Source of the DNA: Clavulina sp. PMI_390
Taxonomy: Eukaryota > Basidiomycota > Agaricomycetes > Cantharellales > Hydnaceae
Assembly (NCBI GenBank): GCA_015039315.1
Contig: WIDE01000013.1
Span: forward strand, 443,521-507,520
Direction: 5' to 3'
DNA: 64,000 nucleotides
Part shown: in pieces, positions 1 to 11,972 of the stretch
Position numbering within the stretch: the first letter of the stretch is position 1
Layout of the letters: every line of letters begins with the position of its first letter
Program-made: the position numbers and the translations under genes
Notes under the pieces: generated by a model
Told to the model about the DNA's origin: nothing
The model's input: only the letters and a program-made list of their open reading frames with translations
The model's database searches: none

Positions 1-393
1 TCTATCTCCCGGTCGCCGCTAGAATACGGCAAGAAGTGTTGTCAGTAGACGCACTGTGCATATGCCTAGGAATGCTCCTAGAAGCACGAGGACAAGTGAG
101 CTCATTATCCTCAAGCGACGGCCCTCTCCCTATCACAGGGCCCACACAAGCTACCGCAAGCCGGTTCTCCATCGTCGTGGACGTCAACGTCGAAGTCATG
201 GTATCAATTCTAGGCGAAAAATGGCGCAATCATGGAGGAGTATGTGTAGAAGAATTGAAATTCCCCGAAATATAGTCTTCTGTCGTGAAAGTCCATCTCA
301 TTGTCAGCGACGACATGCATGCCAGCTTATTGACTCTGTATGTATGAGACATGGCATGACTACTCATAACATTTGGTGTGCAGTATTGTACGT
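1..393. other. window edge, no supportable gene
   Basis: Several short overlapping frames occur on both strands, but none has a recognisable domain. Further exons of the minus-strand FunK1-like gene (394-1862) could lie here, because its last codons are followed by a GTGTAAACG that could serve as a splice donor. I could not find a convincing continuation with kinase motifs. Confidence 0.3.
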
Positions 394-1862
394 TTACACC
401 CCAAAAATTTCTGGTCTGGTGACGGCAATTCTCCACAACAGTCTGTGCAAACCCGTGAGAGCCTCATTGTAGTCAGTCCTCTCTTCTGTATGGTGTTTCT
501 CTTGATTACCCTCCACACTTTCGCCACTTATGACCTTAGATTCCCGGTCACTGGCTTTAGTGTTTCCTTCACCAGCCTTTTTGACCTTGCTAGCTCCTCC
601 GTCTCCAGCTCTCCGTCCGACCGCCTTTGCTTGACTGCTCTCACCCTCACTTCCGTTCTGTAAAGCGTTATTGATCTCTTCCTCGCCAGCCGTCTCGTTT
701 TTGGTATCCATCGAGAGGCTTTCGGGCTGGGTGCGTGTGCTCGGCTGGGGGTCAATGCGCTCCGCCTCGCTGTGCCCAAGGAGGAATAACTCTGCAGACG
801 ATGTCGAGTCGATCTCAACCTCGTTAGTGGAAGAGTTCGCGGAGTGAGGATCCACAAGTTTATGGTAGAAGATTCGCGCTGTCATTTTCGAGTTATCGAG
901 TACAAGTGTTAGGATATGTTTCCGACCCTCGCTGTGGGTGAGTATGTATCGCGCAAAGCGAGCCTGGGCGGCGATCGGGCTATCATAGGTGCTTGTAGGG
1001 GACTGCTCGAAGATTGGGATGAGAATACGTTTCCAGGAGGAGGGATCTATCTCCGGAGAAGAGCGGCTTGTCGAGAATACGCCCTTTGCCTGGCCGACGT
1101 GTATCCCCGGCGGGAAACGGATGAATGTCCCAGTGGGCCAGCTCTGCTGTCTTGAGGAGACAATATGTCAGATTGACAGTCAATCGTTCGATCGGCCTCG
1201 TAGCTCAAAGGAAGTCTATCTGCAAGGGGGAACAGACTCACAGTTCGCCAGGAATATGCTGACTTGGAAAGTTGACTCGCTCCCCCGTGTGGTGGCAGAG
1301 CTTAACGAGTCCAATATTACTGAAGTGGCTTTCGGCGACGTGATGGTCATAAAAGAGCCCAGTGTACCAGGTTAAGCCGGGCCACGACAGTGGTCTTGCT
1401 TCTTCCTCGAGGGAGAGCTTGAACTTTTCGAGTCCAGGTTGAATACGTGTCTTGAATATACGCGAGCCATGGTCGTCATAAATGTTAAAGGAGGGCGTAT
1501 AGACTTCATCGAGGATGGATTGCAGATTCTTGGAATGCTCAAGGGCGATCGAGGTGGAATTAGCGGATGATGAGTGATATGTGGGGATCTCCAGTGGAAA
1601 GGTAGTAGCAGCAACATCGGGGTGGCGTTGTTTCGGGTCCTCAACAGCTACCTCGTCCGATCTAGCACGCTTATTGGAGGACAGGACTGACGCCGGCACC
1701 GGTATTTCAGAATCCTCTAGGTCCGCAACAACGGGGATATCTAGTAGAGAATAGGATAGGCAAATGTCAATCCAGAGCCGTTATCTATCACACCAAAGTT
1801 TTGAGGGGCAATTGGAGGAGACGCTCACCAATATCGATCTCAAAATCATCGAGATTATCCAT
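394..1862 (-). CDS. FunK1-like N-terminal domain protein, kinase domain not seen
   Basis: Three exons fit together in frame: 1862-1829 (start MDNLDDFEIDI), 1740-1242 and 1150-394, giving 429 aa. The middle of the protein has the pattern WKRILIPIFEQ, then QARFARYILTHSEGRKHILTLVLD. This resembles the region that precedes the kinase in basidiomycete FunK1 proteins (W-x-x-(I/V)-L-(V/I)-P, then a beta-rich segment). From about residue 290 the chain becomes a charged, Ser/Glu/Lys-rich linker, then GLHRLLWRIAVTRPEIFGV and a stop. FunK1 proteins normally carry a protein-kinase domain after this point, and none is visible in the 393 bases left in the window. Either the gene is truncated or it continues through an intron beyond the edge. 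The exon structure is fairly secure; the family call is a pattern match from memory. Confidence 0.45.
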
Positions 1863-2484
1863 CGTCTCACTCGATATTAAAGAAGTTAATGGACTATCAA
1901 GATGCAGGTGAACATATGCGCATCAGAGGATAGGCTTCGGGGCTGAGGATAAAGAGAGATGGATGTTTGGCCTACTTACATGGAGGTCAGGAGTTGCCTA
2001 GTTGTTGAGAGCTAGGCTATGCAAAAAGAGCGCCGCTATTTGTCGCCGATTGAAGGGGATTGTTGAGATACAGCCATATGCGGATGATATGCCGGAGGTT
2101 GACGACTCTGAGGCCACACAAGATTTGATGAAAGCATTCTTCCAGAACAATACGTCTCACCAGCACGAATGTCCAACCGATCGGGCACCTGTCACTACCA
2201 ATGACCGATATGATCCATGAGTGCGGGTCATTGAGAGTGATTGGATTCTTGATATCGTCGACAATATGTCATGGGCAAGAAATGTATCAAAAACAGTAGA
2301 TGAAGAGCTTCGTGATTACCAAGAATACTTGTGGCCCAGCCTGGAGCAGTGGCGCGGCGCGTGGCATGTTTGACTCGAGGTAGGGGGCCACCGAGTCCAG
2401 TCCGCATACCAGCATCTGGAGCTTCTTCCATCCTGGGTCCTGTTGAATTAAACCCCCGCGTCCACTGGAATCAATATCTGTCTC
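1863..2484. other. intergenic, possible decayed coding stretch
   Basis: The region lies between the start codons of two divergent genes. On the plus strand, 2002-2220 and the in-frame continuation to about 2370 read as protein-like sequence interrupted by a stop at 2218-2220 (for example DWILDIVDNMSWARNVSK follows the stop). This could be a remnant of an upstream gene or an unrecognised exon of the F-box gene. No domain is recognisable, so I make no functional call. Confidence 0.2.
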
Positions 2485-4225
2485 ATGCTCGACGATCACG
2501 TTGCGAATGCTCGAAGTGATCGGATCCAGAAGATTGCTGACTTAGTTCACTTGGTTCAAGCTAAGAAGACGAATATTGTTGATACTTCTCGGTCTATGTA
2601 CGTGCTCTCTAGAACTTCAAATATCCGCGCCTCTCTATCTTATACCAATTTGCGCTAGCTTTGTTGGCCCTAACTCGCTTTTGCATGATGCAAAGCATGA
2701 AAAATCGCTGCTTGACCAAGCCCTTGCACTCGTCGCTGAACAAAAGCGGGCAGTTCGGCAAGAAATCGCTCATCTACACAACGCTCTGCAATCTATACTG
2801 CGTATTCCTCACGAAACGCTCTCAAGCATTATGGAAATAGTGGCTTCGTGGACATACGAGAACGGGTCCTCATCACGTTTCCCTCGTCCGACACATCTGC
2901 CTGCTTCACGAGATTTCTTTTCAATGAACCTTGTATGTCACCGCATCCGGGATATTGCTATTGATACACCTCACTGCTGGAGCAAGGTTGTGGTATTAAT
3001 CACAGACAGCTACACAACCCCTCCAACCATCCTGGAACAGCACCTCAAGCGCTCAAAAAACCGCCTCTTTGACCTTCACATCTTCATGGATGCCACTCAT
3101 GCCAGCGAATTTATGTTGCATGAGCTTCTGGAAGTCCTGACTCCTCATACTCACCGGTGCCGTCGTGTTGACGTTTGCTCTGGTGGGGGGAGGACACAGC
3201 TATGTCAGGTCACGCAAAGTATGCGAGACTTTCACTGGCCCATGCCTTCCCTTCAAAGGGTTAGAGTGGCAGACAGCTCTGGCCTTCACACTCCTTTGCG
3301 AACTGACCCTCATTACATCCAATTCATTCCGTTCTGGCATCATACTGATTCCCAGATCCAGTCGGTGGATATAGAGTTCAGTGGGTGGCATCAATACTTC
3401 CTCACTGCTCTCTCTATATCCGATATTCAGCTCCCAGTGGCGGGATTGAGGCAACTGCGAATTCAGACAGGTTTCAGGAAGGATATCATCATCGATATGC
3501 TACGCTGGTGTATTCAGCTGGAACACTTTGAATGGATTTGCCTGAATTCTGAGCAAATCTCACACAATAACACACCCCTGGAGCTTTCGTTTTTGGAAAC
3601 CATCCGCTTGGAAGGTCAAGGTTTTGAAGAGGGCTTTCCTAAACTTGTTGCCCCTAAGTGCGAACAGATAGTCATGCACGAGGTTAATCCGCCTCAAACC
3701 CACTGGGTTCTCTCTTCTCCGCCAGGAACGGTGAATTATTTCCCTCAGCTTCGATATCTCTCGATCTACCACCACAGCGGGTTCACTACGAAGCTCCGTG
3801 AATTCCTTTTCTACCACCATGTTCTCGAGCAGCTCTTCATCCGCACAAATGACCCTGGAGACATTGCGTCTGTCTGGATACAGACGCATTGCGGGCTTTT
3901 CGACGCGCTTGCTCTCTCACACATGGTCGCACCACTTTCTGATATCAGAGAGCCTTTCCCCTTCCTTCCTGCTCTATCTGTCCTCTGGTTTTACCCCCGA
4001 CCAGCGTATTGGCTTGATTATAGTGTCGATGGAGGGAATAGGCGGATCGAGACGTTAGGTGCGCTATCCAGCGCGCTTAGACGACTCCTCCTTCGCCGCC
4101 CCACTCTTCAGATCAAGATACCTCTGGCGGGAGACCAAGTGCCAGAGTTCGCGAACCTCCATGCAGAGTTTGAAGGTCGATTGGTCGTCTTGGACAGTGT
4201 GGCGCGGCCAGAGTGGGTGCAGTAG
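2485..4225 (+). CDS. F-box-like protein (Agaricomycete type)
   Basis: The large open frame has no ATG near its 5' end. An upstream exon 2485-2597 (ATG, MLDDHVANARSDRIQKIAD) joins through a 61-nt GTACGT...CTAG intron (2598-2658) to 2659-4225 in the same frame, giving 559 aa. The N-terminal part is a coiled coil (LLDQALALVAEQKRAVRQEI). It leads into the short F-box-like helix set ILRIPHETLSSIMEIVASW and the follow-up NLVCHRIRDIAIDTPHCWSKV, which is the hallmark of the large mushroom F-box-like family. The rest is leucine-rich and probably repeat-like, as in other members. These proteins are presumed substrate adaptors of SCF ubiquitin ligases. The substrate cannot be inferred. It faces away from the FunK1-like gene and converges with another F-box-like gene, whose stop codon is about 230 bp away. 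Confidence 0.75.
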
Positions 4226-4451
4226 CTTATCATCCTGAAGGCGGTCTGGGCCACGTCTGGGTAGCATTCGTCTTGGGTTTTCATTCCGAGTATTAAGCCA
4301 GGGCCAAAAGCAAGGGACATCACTTGAACACAGATTACACCCGAAGACCCAATACCGAAGCATTCGATCAAAGTAAATACGGGAATCATTTAACGGCTGT
4401 ACTGTTGCAATCACTAGGATAAACATGGTAGGAATGCTACGAGCTGCTGTT

Positions 4452-5717
4452 CTACCACGAGTTCTGCCACCAGTCTTGATCAAATTGAGACTTCCAGATC
4501 AGTACCATTTCTTCGCGCAGTTCACTCGTACCATCCCGCCATCCCGCTATAAGAAGATCAGAGAACATCTTGGGACTCTCCAAGAACACGACATCAAAGG
4601 CATCACCAGCCCATTGTCCACGATGGATAGGTGGTGTTCCTTCCCAGCGCATGGAAGTGGAAGGATCTGTCGACCAGGAGATGCGGCACATGATCGCTTT
4701 ACCAAAGCCCCAGACGGGATCGTAGCCGTTTACCTCGAGGGCGTCTGATCGGATGAGAACCTTTTTGGAGAGGTTGCGAAGGAGCATGACTGGCGTATTG
4801 CGAGGTATAGAATGTTCCTTCTTGTCGAGAGCCTCCTCGACTTCGTCTTCACTGTTGGTATTGTCCATCGATTGTCGGCTTTCTGTCCAACGCCTATGTT
4901 CACGAGTAATGTATTCCCGATGGACCCACTTCTTTGCACCATTGATACCGTGGACGTCTTCAAGGAGATCACAGTCGGTATGAGGGAGAAATTCCGCCTC
5001 CGAAGAGTAATTTTGGATCATCTGGATGAGCTTTCCAAGGCGACTGTTCCAGCGTTGTTTCGCCTCCTCGCTGATAACCTGATCAAATTGAAGGTTTTTT
5101 GGCTTGGGGTTTGTGGGGGTACCATCAGGATCCATGCCGTCGAACCACACATTGCAATCGCGCTCTGAGAACATGTTGAGGTTTGTGGCGAACCTCGAGA
5201 GATCGACGGCATTGTTGAGATGTGTAGGGACATCTTTCGCATAGTCGCCGAAGTGGATTAGCCTTTTTCCTGCCCATGGGGCTTGATATTCGACAAAGCC
5301 TTGCCGGATGCGTCGTTCCCCGCAGTCCCACACGCTACTATTGGTGAGGCCAAATCGCAGAGCGTCCGCATATTCGTCGAGAAACGAGAAGATAGTGGAG
5401 ACTATTTCAGGACAAGCAAGAAGGTCGGCGAAACTAGGGGGTCTATTGTGGTCATTCGCATCAGTATGGACGCTAGAGTGAGAATATGGTGCTAAAGGGA
5501 CACACGTCGAGCGTCGAAGCCTTTGGATGGCTACGAGTTTGGGTTCGCTGGCCACTCGGTGCGGTTTGGGAGGGAAAGGAGGCACAGCAAGCAGTTGGAT
5601 GAGGCTGGAGTGGTTGTTCCAAAGCTTTTCTCCCAGCTTGCGTAGAACACCTAGATCGTCTCGCGTTTCGACCACCGTCATGTCGTCCAGGTTGACAAGT
5701 TTCCAGTATTGGCCCAT
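4452..5717 (-). CDS. F-box-like protein starting MGQYWKL
   Basis: A single open frame runs on the minus strand. It is open further upstream, but only with non-ATG starts. The ATG at 5717 gives MGQYWKLVNLD, a beginning shared by a family of Agaricomycete proteins that place an F-box-like segment about 100 residues in. Here that segment is SFADLLACPEIVSTIFSFLDE (cut by the usual L-P/C-x-E-(I/L) pattern), followed by a conserved Trp-rich middle. The product is 421 aa. The role is probably ubiquitin-ligase adaptor by family membership; the partner is unknown. It is tail-to-tail with the other F-box-like gene, but the two proteins are not close copies. An upstream exon cannot be excluded. Confidence 0.65.
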   Translation of the reverse strand: MGQYWKLVNLDDMTVVETRDDLGVLRKLGEKLWNNHSSLIQLLAVPPFPPKPHRVASEPKLVAIQRLRRSTCVPLAPYSHSSVHTDANDHNRPPSFADLLACPEIVSTIFSFLDEYADALRFGLTNSSVWDCGERRIRQGFVEYQAPWAGKRLIHFGDYAKDVPTHLNNAVDLSRFATNLNMFSERDCNVWFDGMDPDGTPTNPKPKNLQFDQVISEEAKQRWNSRLGKLIQMIQNYSSEAEFLPHTDCDLLEDVHGINGAKKWVHREYITREHRRWTESRQSMDNTNSEDEVEEALDKKEHSIPRNTPVMLLRNLSKKVLIRSDALEVNGYDPVWGFGKAIMCRISWSTDPSTSMRWEGTPPIHRGQWAGDAFDVVFLESPKMFSDLLIAGWRDGTSELREEMVLIWKSQFDQDWWQNSW

Positions 5718-6794
5718 CGTGGCAGATAGATATTGTGGCAGTGGGAAGAGCTGGTGAAGATGTGGTAGATTCAGCAAGCCGTCGTGGTTTATGAGGACTT
5801 CCTTCGTCTTTTTTTGTCCGCCTCTTTGAAGGACTCTTTGTCCATTGTTCCCTTGGCAGTGGCAGTGCGATAGAGGTGTGACGTAGCGCAAACTGTGACA
5901 GATATGTCGCTGCCCGTTGCTCTGTTCCGATGTTGTGGAACAGCAATTGAATAACAGCATGCTTCGCCGTCTCCTGCCCACTGTAGCACTCGATTGGCTC
6001 ACTAAGAGGGGTGAAGTCTTGTCGTCAAACTACCAAAGCTATAGCGATCTACTGAGATAGCGTAGGACTCACAGGACTAGACTCCAATTCCCCACTGAAT
6101 GAGGGTAGAAACTGCTCTGAATAGATCTCACAGTTGAAATGATGCCAAGTGCGGCTTTTGCAGGCTTAGCGTGGCACAATGGTGAGTGATTTTCCTGCTT
6201 TGCTGCGCGTCCGCCCTCGACGGCTAAAGTTCTGCTAATTACGTTATATAGGACGCGTCTGTTGAGGTGATCCCCATATCGTCATTTCCCAACCCAAAGG
6301 GGGCTGCGGTCTTGCCTCCTCCAATGTTGTGGAACTATCAAGCTCCTTCGTGATGCCCCATTACCAGAACACAGTTCCCCGACCCTGTTCCCAGACTTTG
6401 GATTCCTTAGTCCCAACATCCGTGATCCCACGCTCCCGTAAAGTCGGGCGGTGATGCACTACTGATTGTGCTGTTGGGACAAGCCAGTCTCCAAACGAGT
6501 GTCTTACCGACAATTGATTCCGAGAACTCACCTCTTCATGAAGGGTTGAATCATTCACTTCTTCCACATGGGAGGAACCGAGCTGTGGCTGAGCGCCAAT
6601 CATGTTGCGCAGTAGCAGTTACGTCTTACAGGCGAGCGGTTCTATAGTCGGCGATCGTACACCTGAGTCAGAATCCTACCTTGGCGGCCCATATCTTGGG
6701 ATGCATAGCAACAGAATGGAGTATATCTTTATCTCTACCTTTCAATGCTAAGGATCTGGTCCGCCTCGAAAGAAACCCTCCTCCTTTTACCACC
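5718..6794. other. divergent intergenic region
   Basis: This 1.1-kb stretch lies between an F-box-like gene (minus) and the KRE6-like gene (plus). Frames here are short and lack ATG starts or domains (for example 6361-6603 minus). It should hold both promoters. No sharply defined element is visible. Confidence 0.4.
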
Positions 6795-9714
6795 ATGAAT
6801 CGTCCTCCAGCACCCTCCTACCGCCCATTGAACGCTGCACCTGGCAGGGAACCGAACCGCAGCCGAGGTTTCAGTAACTCTGAGAAGACACCACTTCCCC
6901 GATTCAGGTATTGCTACTTGCACTATTCGCTGTTCAAACGACTGACTCTCTTTCGTGCAGAGTGAGTTAGCTCTCTCTTTTATATGAAGAGGGGGACTCA
7001 TATTACCCTCTCTCTAGCCTTTGCCGTCGGGACCGCCTTCAACAACATCCTTGACCGTCTCGCAAACGGTAAACCGAGCCCCTTTCTCTGCATGGCCAGC
7101 ACTCTAACTCTCCATTAGTTCAATCTTGCTATAGATGTCGGTCATTACGCACTAGGTAGAGGTGCTAATGCACACATGGCTGAGCCGGATGGTAAGTCTA
7201 ATGTGTTCGGGCCCCTCACTTGCGTCAAGTCGTCGCACAATTGACCAAATTGCTGCTAGACTGGCTTCACTCGCCCCACGGAAGATTGGACCGATCGTCG
7301 CAAGTGGATATAAACTACAACGTTTTCACTTTTCGAGGCATCGGCAACCTTGGTTTCATCATCTTTCTAGGGCTTGGTCTTTTCGCTTTGTTGTGAGTAT
7401 CCTTCCACGTGCACGGAAACGGCATGAATGCCCGAGGGTGAGGACGTAAATCCTAACTGATCGATCACTTCACTTCTTCGCCGCCGCCCTTAATCTTAAT
7501 TTATATAGCGGTGGTTATCCCCTCATCTCCGCACTCACCAGCCGCAGCATGTCCAAGCTTGGGTCGCATGGGCTTGGCGGAATCAACGCATCTGGTCAAG
7601 TCCCAGAAATGGCGAATCATTTCGGGCTGATTGACCCAGACACCCCACAATCAGCCTATACAATAACCTCCTCAGTTTCAACGACGTTTGACCTCGTCTT
7701 TTCTGATGAATTCAATGTGGACAACCGGACGTTCTATCCGGTGAGTCCGCCTATAATGCCCGTCGGTCAAGGGCAGGATAGCCGTCTTGGCGTGGGGTTC
7801 CCACTGACACGATCCCGTTTGGGTCCCTAGGGCGACGATCCATACTGGGAAGCCGTCGATATCCATTATTGGTAAGTCCATGTGCCAAGGCTGTGCACAC
7901 GCGATGCGCCCTCGTCATGGTGCCACATGCTCAACCATTTCATTTTAGGGCAACGGGCGATTGGGAATGGTATGACCCCAGCGCGGCTGTGACGAAGGAT
8001 GGGTCGCTGCAAATCACCCTTTCGAAAGAAGATATCCACGATCTGAACTACAAAAGTGCTATGGTCACTTCGTGGAACAAGTTTTGCTTCTCTGGGGGAT
8101 ATATCGAAGGTATATCTGTTTTACCTAATGCTTGGCGCTGATGCAGGCCGTTCAGAGGTTGATATTTGTTTTCCCAGTGAATGTCTCTCTTCCCGGCGAT
8201 CCAAGGTATGCAGGGCTATGGCCAGCCACGTGGATGATGGGTAAGTGGGATCGACGAGCTCTCACAGCCCCCACTAATCGGTCATCGTGGCGCTTCTTCT
8301 CAGGAAATCTGGGCAGAGCGGGGTATGGCGCAACGACAGACGGGACATGGCCCTATACCTACGACTCTTGTGACTGGGGCACATTACCCAACCAGACATA
8401 TGACGGTCAGCCCAGTGCCGTCTATTCGGCAGCATTATCGTCCCTACCAGGCCAGCGACTCTCGGCGTATGTTTCAATCAGTATTTCCCCATTTCTTAGA
8501 AAATAACTGAATACCTTTGTAGTTGCACTTGCCCCAACGACCCGAATCACCCTGGACCACAACGATCAGACGGCACATTCTACGGACGAGCAGCTCCCGA
8601 GCTTGATATCTTTGAGGCCAGCTCGGATTCTGATGGTACAGGGACAGTGTCACAGAGTGTACAGTGAGCACTGATTCTCACACCAACTAACTACTTCATA
8701 TCGCTAATTATGAGCCATCGGAACTATCGTAGAGTGGCACCTTTCAACGCGGGCTATGACTGGTCTCAAGGATCAAACGATGCTATTGTTTACGACTCGA
8801 CGAAGACTCGCCTCAACGGCTTCAAGGTTAGCTGATTTGGTTTATTTTTTCTCCATGAAACGCTACTAAAACCTCTGCTTTGCGTCGAATTAGGGTGGGA
8901 TATACCAAGAGGCAGTGTCTGCTGTATCTGCCACCGACCAATTGGGCTATGAGGTACATGGTCTCTTCTCCACCTATGGAGTAGAGTGGAAACCTGGCCC
9001 GGACGGTTACATTACTTGGTTCATGAATGGGCAACGCACTTGGACCCTGAACCCCTCCGCCATTGGTGTGTATCCTGTTCTCTTCTACTACAGAGTCGTC
9101 GCTCATATTATAATGGCTATAGGAGCCGATAGTGGGGCAAACATCAGCGCACGGCTCATCCCTGAGGAGCCAATGTACATCATTATGAATCTGGGTTTCT
9201 CCTACGGATTTGGAGGGAATGTGAGCCTTTCGATGCCCTTTGCTGCATTGAGAAAGCTAATCCACTATCATGGACCGTAGCCATCTCCTTATCTGACATT
9301 CCCGACTACCATGAAGTGGGACTACATTCGAGTGTACCAAGTGAGCCTCGATTAATCATGGGTTGATGCACGATGAGCGTCGGATACTGATTGCTTCTAT
9401 TTCCTCCACAGGACCCAAATTCACCATCATTTAGCTGCAATCCGGTGTCACATCCAACGGAAAACTATATTAATGCGTGAGCCCTTCTAAGCTCACCCAC
9501 TCGAGGCCTCAGGATTTACGATCTTCCGTTGTCTTTGCAGAAATCTTGAGGCGTACATGAACCCGAATTTGACAACGTTTAGTGGTGAAGTCTATGTAAG
9601 TCACTAGATGCATTTCATCAAAGTCCTTCCCTAGTTCTAATATCCCGTTCCTGCGTACTTCAGGGAAGTTTCAATGCGACGCTGCCAAGAAATAGCATTG
9701 TGGATGGTTGTTGA
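6795..9714 (+). CDS. KRE6: beta-1,6-glucan synthesis protein, KRE6/SKN1 family (GH16)
   Basis: This gene has many introns. The start is at 6795 in a good context (CACCATG, MNRPPAPSYRPLN). A cytosolic N-terminal tail leads to a single membrane anchor (GNLGFIIFLGLGLFALL, around 7350-7395). The luminal part follows, with FDLVFSDEFNVDNRTFYP, WYDPSAAVTKDGSLQITL, GNLGRAGYGATTDGTWPY and the GH16 active-site pattern ELDIFE (E-x-D-x-x-E, near 8600). The end PRNSIVDGC matches the usual family C-terminus. The protein is a type II membrane protein of the secretory pathway needed for cell-wall beta-1,6-glucan. The gene looks intact: every junction checked from 7530 on keeps frame. The short exons between 6907 and 7200 are the least certain part of the model. 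Confidence 0.93.
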
Positions 9715-9950
9715 CATAGATGACTATGAGCTTATGGACTAAATTTTTTTTCGTCGTTTTTCGGTTTCACGGCTACCGAGTGCTATTGTACCATACCTAT
9801 CAGTTGTAGACACCGCCTGTATTGGTAGACCTACCAACTTTTGTAATAACAATACGAATCCACATCCCGGTTCCTTCCTGTACCCATGCGGGGTATTCTT
9901 CCCACGCCATTCGCTTTGTTGATTTTGAGGAATTGTTCAAGGAGCGATTA

Positions 9951-11619
9951 ATGTTATCGAGGCTTGCGGCTTCCTGCTCTCGCTCAAGTGGCCGAAGGCT
10001 CAAGACGACGATGGCACACTCTCTTGCTCCTGGCACACTCAACCCAGCAATCCTCAACGTCCAATACGCTGTTCGTGGCGAGCTTGCCATTAAAGCCGAA
10101 GAGTACCGCGAAAAGCTCAAGACCCACCCCAACGACCATGGTTTACCGTTCACTACAGTCACCACTGCCAACATCGGCAACCCCCAGCAGGCTGGGCTCG
10201 ATCAGAAACCCCTCACGTTTGGTCGCCAGGTGTGTCTCATGTGTCCGATAGTCCGCCGATCTCCCATAGTGTCCACCGATTTTACTGAGAGCAGTTGGAA
10301 AATTTTACAGGTCGCTTCTCTCTTAGAATACACACCTCTTATGGAGTCTGGGAAGGATTTGTTTCCTCCAGACGTAGTCGCCAGAGCCAAGGAACTTTAT
10401 GCTGAAATTGGGTCTATTGGTGCCTACTCCCATTCCCAAGGCGTACCCTATATCCGAAAGAATGTCGCAAAATTCATTGAAGGTCCGTGATCCCCAGAGT
10501 CCCTCTCAAGTTACCTCTCCTCAACAATATGCGGAACGGTCTCTAGAGCGCGACGGTTATCCGTCAAACCCCAACCACATCTTCCTCACTGCTGGTGCCT
10601 CGGCAGGCGTTGGCCTCGTCCTCAACATGCTCATTGCAAATCATTCCTCCGGTGTCCTTATCCCAATTCCACAATACCCGCTTTACACCGCTACCCTCGC
10701 TCAGTACAACGGAGTACCGATCCCATACTACCTCGACGAGTCGAAAGGCTGGTCAACGGACCCAACGGATGTGGAGCGTGCTGTCGTTGAAGCAAAGAAG
10801 AATGGGACAGACCCCAAAGCCCTGGTGATCATCAACCCTGGCAACCCAACTGGTGCCATCCTTGATCTCGAGACGCAGCGCGAGCTCGTCGAGATTTGCG
10901 CCAAGTACGACCTCGTCTTGATGGCTGATGAAGTCTACCAGACAAACCTCCACGACCCCAAAAACTACCCATTCACATCCTTCAAGAAGGTCGTGATGGA
11001 CATGAAGTCCAATATTCCTCTCATTTCCTTCCACTCCATCTCGAAAGGTGTTACTGGGGAATGTGGTCGCCGTGGTGGGTACTTTGAGTGCACGAACGTT
11101 CCTGACAGCGTGATTGCTCTCATGTACAAGATGGTCTCCATCACCCTCTGCCCGGCCCTGGGTGGGCAGATCGGTGTAGACTGTCTCGTTCGGCCACCAA
11201 AGGAGGGTGAACCATCATACGACCTATGGAAGAGCGAGACTGATGCAATCCACGCCGCTCTCGCCAAGCGTACACACCTTATGGCTGACCGCTTCAACAA
11301 GCTCCCTGGTGTATCATGTGCCCTCGCTCCTGGGGCGCTTTACCTCTTCCCCCGCCTCTATCTCCCCCAGGCGGCCATCGAGGCTGCCAAGAAGGCAAAC
11401 AAGGCTCCTGATGCGTTCTACTGCCTGGAGCTACTCGACGAGACTGGTATCTGCGCGGTCCCCGGTAGTGGATTCGGTCAGAAAGACGGCGAGGCTCATT
11501 TCCGGTTGACCATTCTGTGCGAGGCGGTGGAGGAGTATATGGACCAGTTTGAGAGCTTCCAGCTCAAATTCTGGAAGAAATATGGAGGCGAAGAGCAGAA
11601 GGCAAAGCAAGCTGCTTAA
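9951..11619 (+). CDS. ALT1: alanine aminotransferase
   Basis: Three exons, 9951-10229, 10311-10482 and 10547-11619, join in frame. The first intron is 81 nt and would be in-frame if retained; the second starts GTCCGT. The protein contains NPGNPTGAIL, the MADEVYQTN segment and the PLP-lysine region SFHSISKGVTGECGRRGGYF, all standard for alanine transaminases (class I/II aminotransferase fold). The enzyme interconverts alanine and 2-oxoglutarate with pyruvate and glutamate. The start MLSRLAASCSRSSGRRLKTT is rich in Arg/Ser with no acidic residues and looks like a mitochondrial presequence. A second in-frame ATG (MAHSLAPG) follows it and could give a cytosolic form. A decayed copy of the 3' end lies at 15411-15626. 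Confidence 0.93.
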
Positions 11620-11760
11620 TTCCGACGTCGGGGAAGACCGGGTCGACGCAATTCTCATATTCTGGCTGCTTCTTGTTTGGAGAATCATATTGTAGAACAA
11701 AGTTCGCGTCTCTGTGTACACATTCGGATGGTATTCAATGAGAACGATACAACAAGTCAA
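11543..11760 (+). repeat. duplicated segment, copy A (functional ALT 3' end)
   Basis: The last codons, stop and about 140 bp of the 3' flank of the aminotransferase gene recur at 15411-15626 in the same orientation, with scattered substitutions and small indels (roughly 85-90 percent identical by eye). This copy is the intact one. Confidence 0.85.
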
Positions 11761-11972
11761 CTCACAGCTGTTATCAAGGCTCACATAGACGAAGGCCGCT
11801 GCTTCAATCTCATCCTGCGACTACATCCCGACATAGAGTTGACAACAATGGCCACTAACGCTACAATTCATCTGGACGGTTTCAACGAGGCGCAATGTGA
11901 TTCACCGTTCGATATCCATGTCCTGGTATTGGGGCACACATATTGCAAGAAAGTAGTACATATACAAGCTGT

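Noticed and set aside
5718..6002. Upstream extension of the MGQYWKL protein
   Set aside because: It is open but lacks an ATG at its 5' end, and the family begins at MGQYWKL.
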